Assembly: GCA_020249005.1 (NCBI GenBank)
Contig: JADCGN010000028.1
Span: 1 to 5,936 of the forward strand
Reading direction: 5' to 3'
Length of the DNA stretch: 5,936 bases
Source: Alphaproteobacteria bacterium
GTDB taxonomy: Bacteria > Pseudomonadota > Alphaproteobacteria > UBA2136 > UBA6156
Part shown: piece after piece, positions 4,643 through 5,936 of the stretch
How the letters are laid out: each line of letters starts with the position of its first letter
How positions within the stretch are numbered: position 1 is the stretch's first letter
Notes under the pieces: model-generated
The model's input: the letters and a program-made list of their open reading frames with translations, nothing else
The model's database searches: none
Told to the model about the DNA's origin: nothing
Made by a program: the position numbers and the translations under genes

Positions 4643-5936
4643 GCAGCTGCGGCAACACCTCGGGCGTCGCGGCTCCCGCTGGGTACAGCACGTACAGCGG
4701 CACCCCTTTGCGGCCAAATTTGGCCAATTCGGCGGTGATGGCATCATCGCGCTTGGTCCAATCGGCCCGGAAGAGCGCCACATTGTGGCCGGCAAACAGC
4801 GTTTGCGCGGCGGTGGTATTTAGCACCGTGGCTTCGGTCACTTTGCAGGTAAGGCACCAGTCGGCGGTGAAATCGATGAACACCGGTCGGCCGGCGGCTT
4901 GGGCGGCGGCCACGGCGGTGGGGCTCCAGGGCTGCCAGGCGCTGGAGCTGGGCCGGTTAAGGGTTGGCAAGGCGAATAACCCCGCCACCAGCACTGCCGC
5001 CACCAAATTTGCCCGCAACCAGTTGGCGCGTTGACCGTAAACCCAGAGCATCAGAGCCAATCCCAGCGCCAGTGCCAGCAGGCCAAAGGTGGCCAACGGG
5101 TTGGTGAGGCCATGGTACACATACGCCAGCCATAGCCCAGTGGCGAGCATTGGCCAGCCCAAATAATGCTTGAAGGTCATCATCCAAGCACCTGGTTTTG
5201 GTAGAAATTTAAGCGTGAAAGGAAAGGCTGAGACCAGCAGGAAGGGCGCGGCCATCCCCAGGCCCAAGGCGGTGAAGACCAACAAGCCCACCGGCAAGGG
5301 TTGGGTCAGGGCATAGGCCAAAGCTCCCCCCATGAAGGGCACGGTGCAAGGTGTGGCCACCACCACCGCCAACAGTCCGGCGGCGGCCGATTGCCAGGGG
5401 CGTTCGGCTTTCCCGACCCCGCCGAGGCGGGTCAGGCTGGTACCCAACTCAAACACCCCCCAAAAGCTCAGCGCCAAGGCCACCATCAACAGGGTAAGCG
5501 CGGCCACCACGGTGGGTTCTTGCAGGTGGAACCCCCAGCCCAGGCTGGCGCCGCCGGCTTGCAGCAGCGCGATGAGGACCGCCAACGCCCAAAAGCTGGC
5601 CAGCACCCCACTGGTGTAGGCCAATGTGTGGTGCAAGCGGGCCGGGCCGTGGTGATGTTTGGCCAGGCTTAACAATTTCAGGCTCAACACCGGCAGTACG
5701 CAGGGCATCAGGTTCAGAATCAAACCCGCCAGCAACGCGCCGGCCAGGGCCACCAGCAACCCGCTGCCGGGTGTGCTGGCTGGGTGTGCCGGGGTCGCAG
5801 CAATCGGTGTTGTAACCGTAAACGCTTGGCCAGGGCCGACCAGCAACAACCCGGCCAGGGTGGCAGGCGGTGTGACGTGTTGATTGTCCAGCCGCACGGT
5901 TAGGACGCGATCACGCAGGGTTTGCGGGGTGCTGTC
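4587..5936 (-). CDS. dsbD: DsbD/ScsB-type thiol:disulfide interchange protein (5' end cut by window)
   Basis: The protein carries reducing power from cytoplasmic thioredoxin across the inner membrane to periplasmic partners, for example in cytochrome c maturation and disulfide correction. The frame is open to the right edge, so 449 residues are visible and the N-terminus is missing; an in-frame GTG at 5897 is internal, not the start. Numbering the visible part: residues 1-46 are the end of a periplasmic N-terminal domain. A central domain of about eight membrane segments carries the redox Cys79 (LNLMPCVLPVL) and Cys197 (VATPCTVPFMGG). The C-terminal thioredoxin-like domain has WCLTC (Cys361, Cys364) and the cis-proline GVP (Pro413). 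All four redox cysteines of the visible domains are present. The stop overlaps the convergent rnpA end by 56 bases. A link to the neighbouring cytochrome c gene is possible functionally but they are not in one operon. DsbD and ScsB cannot be separated without the N-terminal domain. Confidence 0.92.
   Translation of the reverse strand, partial: DSTPQTLRDRVLTVRLDNQHVTPPATLAGLLLVGPGQAFTVTTPIAATPAHPASTPGSGLLVALAGALLAGLILNLMPCVLPVLSLKLLSLAKHHHGPARLHHTLAYTSGVLASFWALAVLIALLQAGGASLGWGFHLQEPTVVAALTLLMVALALSFWGVFELGTSLTRLGGVGKAERPWQSAAAGLLAVVVATPCTVPFMGGALAYALTQPLPVGLLVFTALGLGMAAPFLLVSAFPFTLKFLPKPGAWMMTFKHYLGWPMLATGLWLAYVYHGLTNPLATFGLLALALGLALMLWVYGQRANWLRANLVAAVLVAGLFALPTLNRPSSSAWQPWSPTAVAAAQAAGRPVFIDFTADWCLTCKVTEATVLNTTAAQTLFAGHNVALFRADWTKRDDAITAELAKFGRKGVPLYVLYPAGAATPEVLPQLLTVGLLRERLAAPAPAQP

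Noticed and set aside
5895..5897. GTG at 5897 as the start of the DsbD gene
   Set aside because: The frame stays open for the remaining 13 codons to the window edge and reads as part of a periplasmic domain. A start here would leave no signal peptide before the domain end, so the gene must begin outside the window.
1..5936. A defence island, prophage or mobile element carrying the nuclease-like gene
   Set aside because: No integrase, transposase, attachment repeats or other defence genes are seen. All surrounding genes are housekeeping and the base composition looks uniform.

Overview
This 5.9 kb window looks like ordinary GC-rich chromosomal DNA of an alphaproteobacterium. That placement is an inference. 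It rests on a membrane-anchored class I cytochrome c of the CycM/c552 type, an L34 and RNase P protein with alphaproteobacterial-style sequences (KRTYQPSK, LTKRADFLRV), and CTTGAC-type -35 elements. Nearly every base is coding. No tRNA, rRNA, CRISPR array, insertion sequence or transposase was seen.

Left part (1-3939, minus strand): four genes run leftward with little or no spacing. In order of transcription they are a membrane-anchored cytochrome c (3939-3406), a small uncharacterised PD-(D/E)XK nuclease-like protein (3398-2895), a pseudopilin-like protein with one membrane segment (2914-2315), and a class A penicillin-binding protein of the PBP1A type (2260 to beyond base 1, C-terminus cut off). 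The spacings are 7 bases, a 20-base overlap and 54 bases, so they may form one transcription unit. Their functions (respiration, nucleic acid, pilus/secretion, cell wall) do not obviously form one pathway.

Centre (3940-4085): a divergent intergenic region holds two outward-facing CTTGAC-type -35 candidates, one for the cytochrome operon and one for rpmH.

Right part: rpmH (ribosomal protein L34) and rnpA (RNase P protein) lie on the plus strand in the usual order. A terminator-like hairpin with a T6 run sits inside the first codons of rnpA and could lower rnpA expression relative to rpmH. The usual downstream partners (yidD, yidC) are absent. Instead rnpA runs tail-to-tail into a minus-strand DsbD/ScsB-type thiol:disulfide interchange protein, with 56 bases of coding overlap. 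That gene is cut by the right edge, so its N-terminus is missing.

I found no convincing new multi-gene system. The best leads are the unexplained nuclease/pseudopilin pair between cytochrome c and PBP1A, the intragenic terminator in rnpA, and the rnpA/dsbD overlap with its loss of standard synteny.
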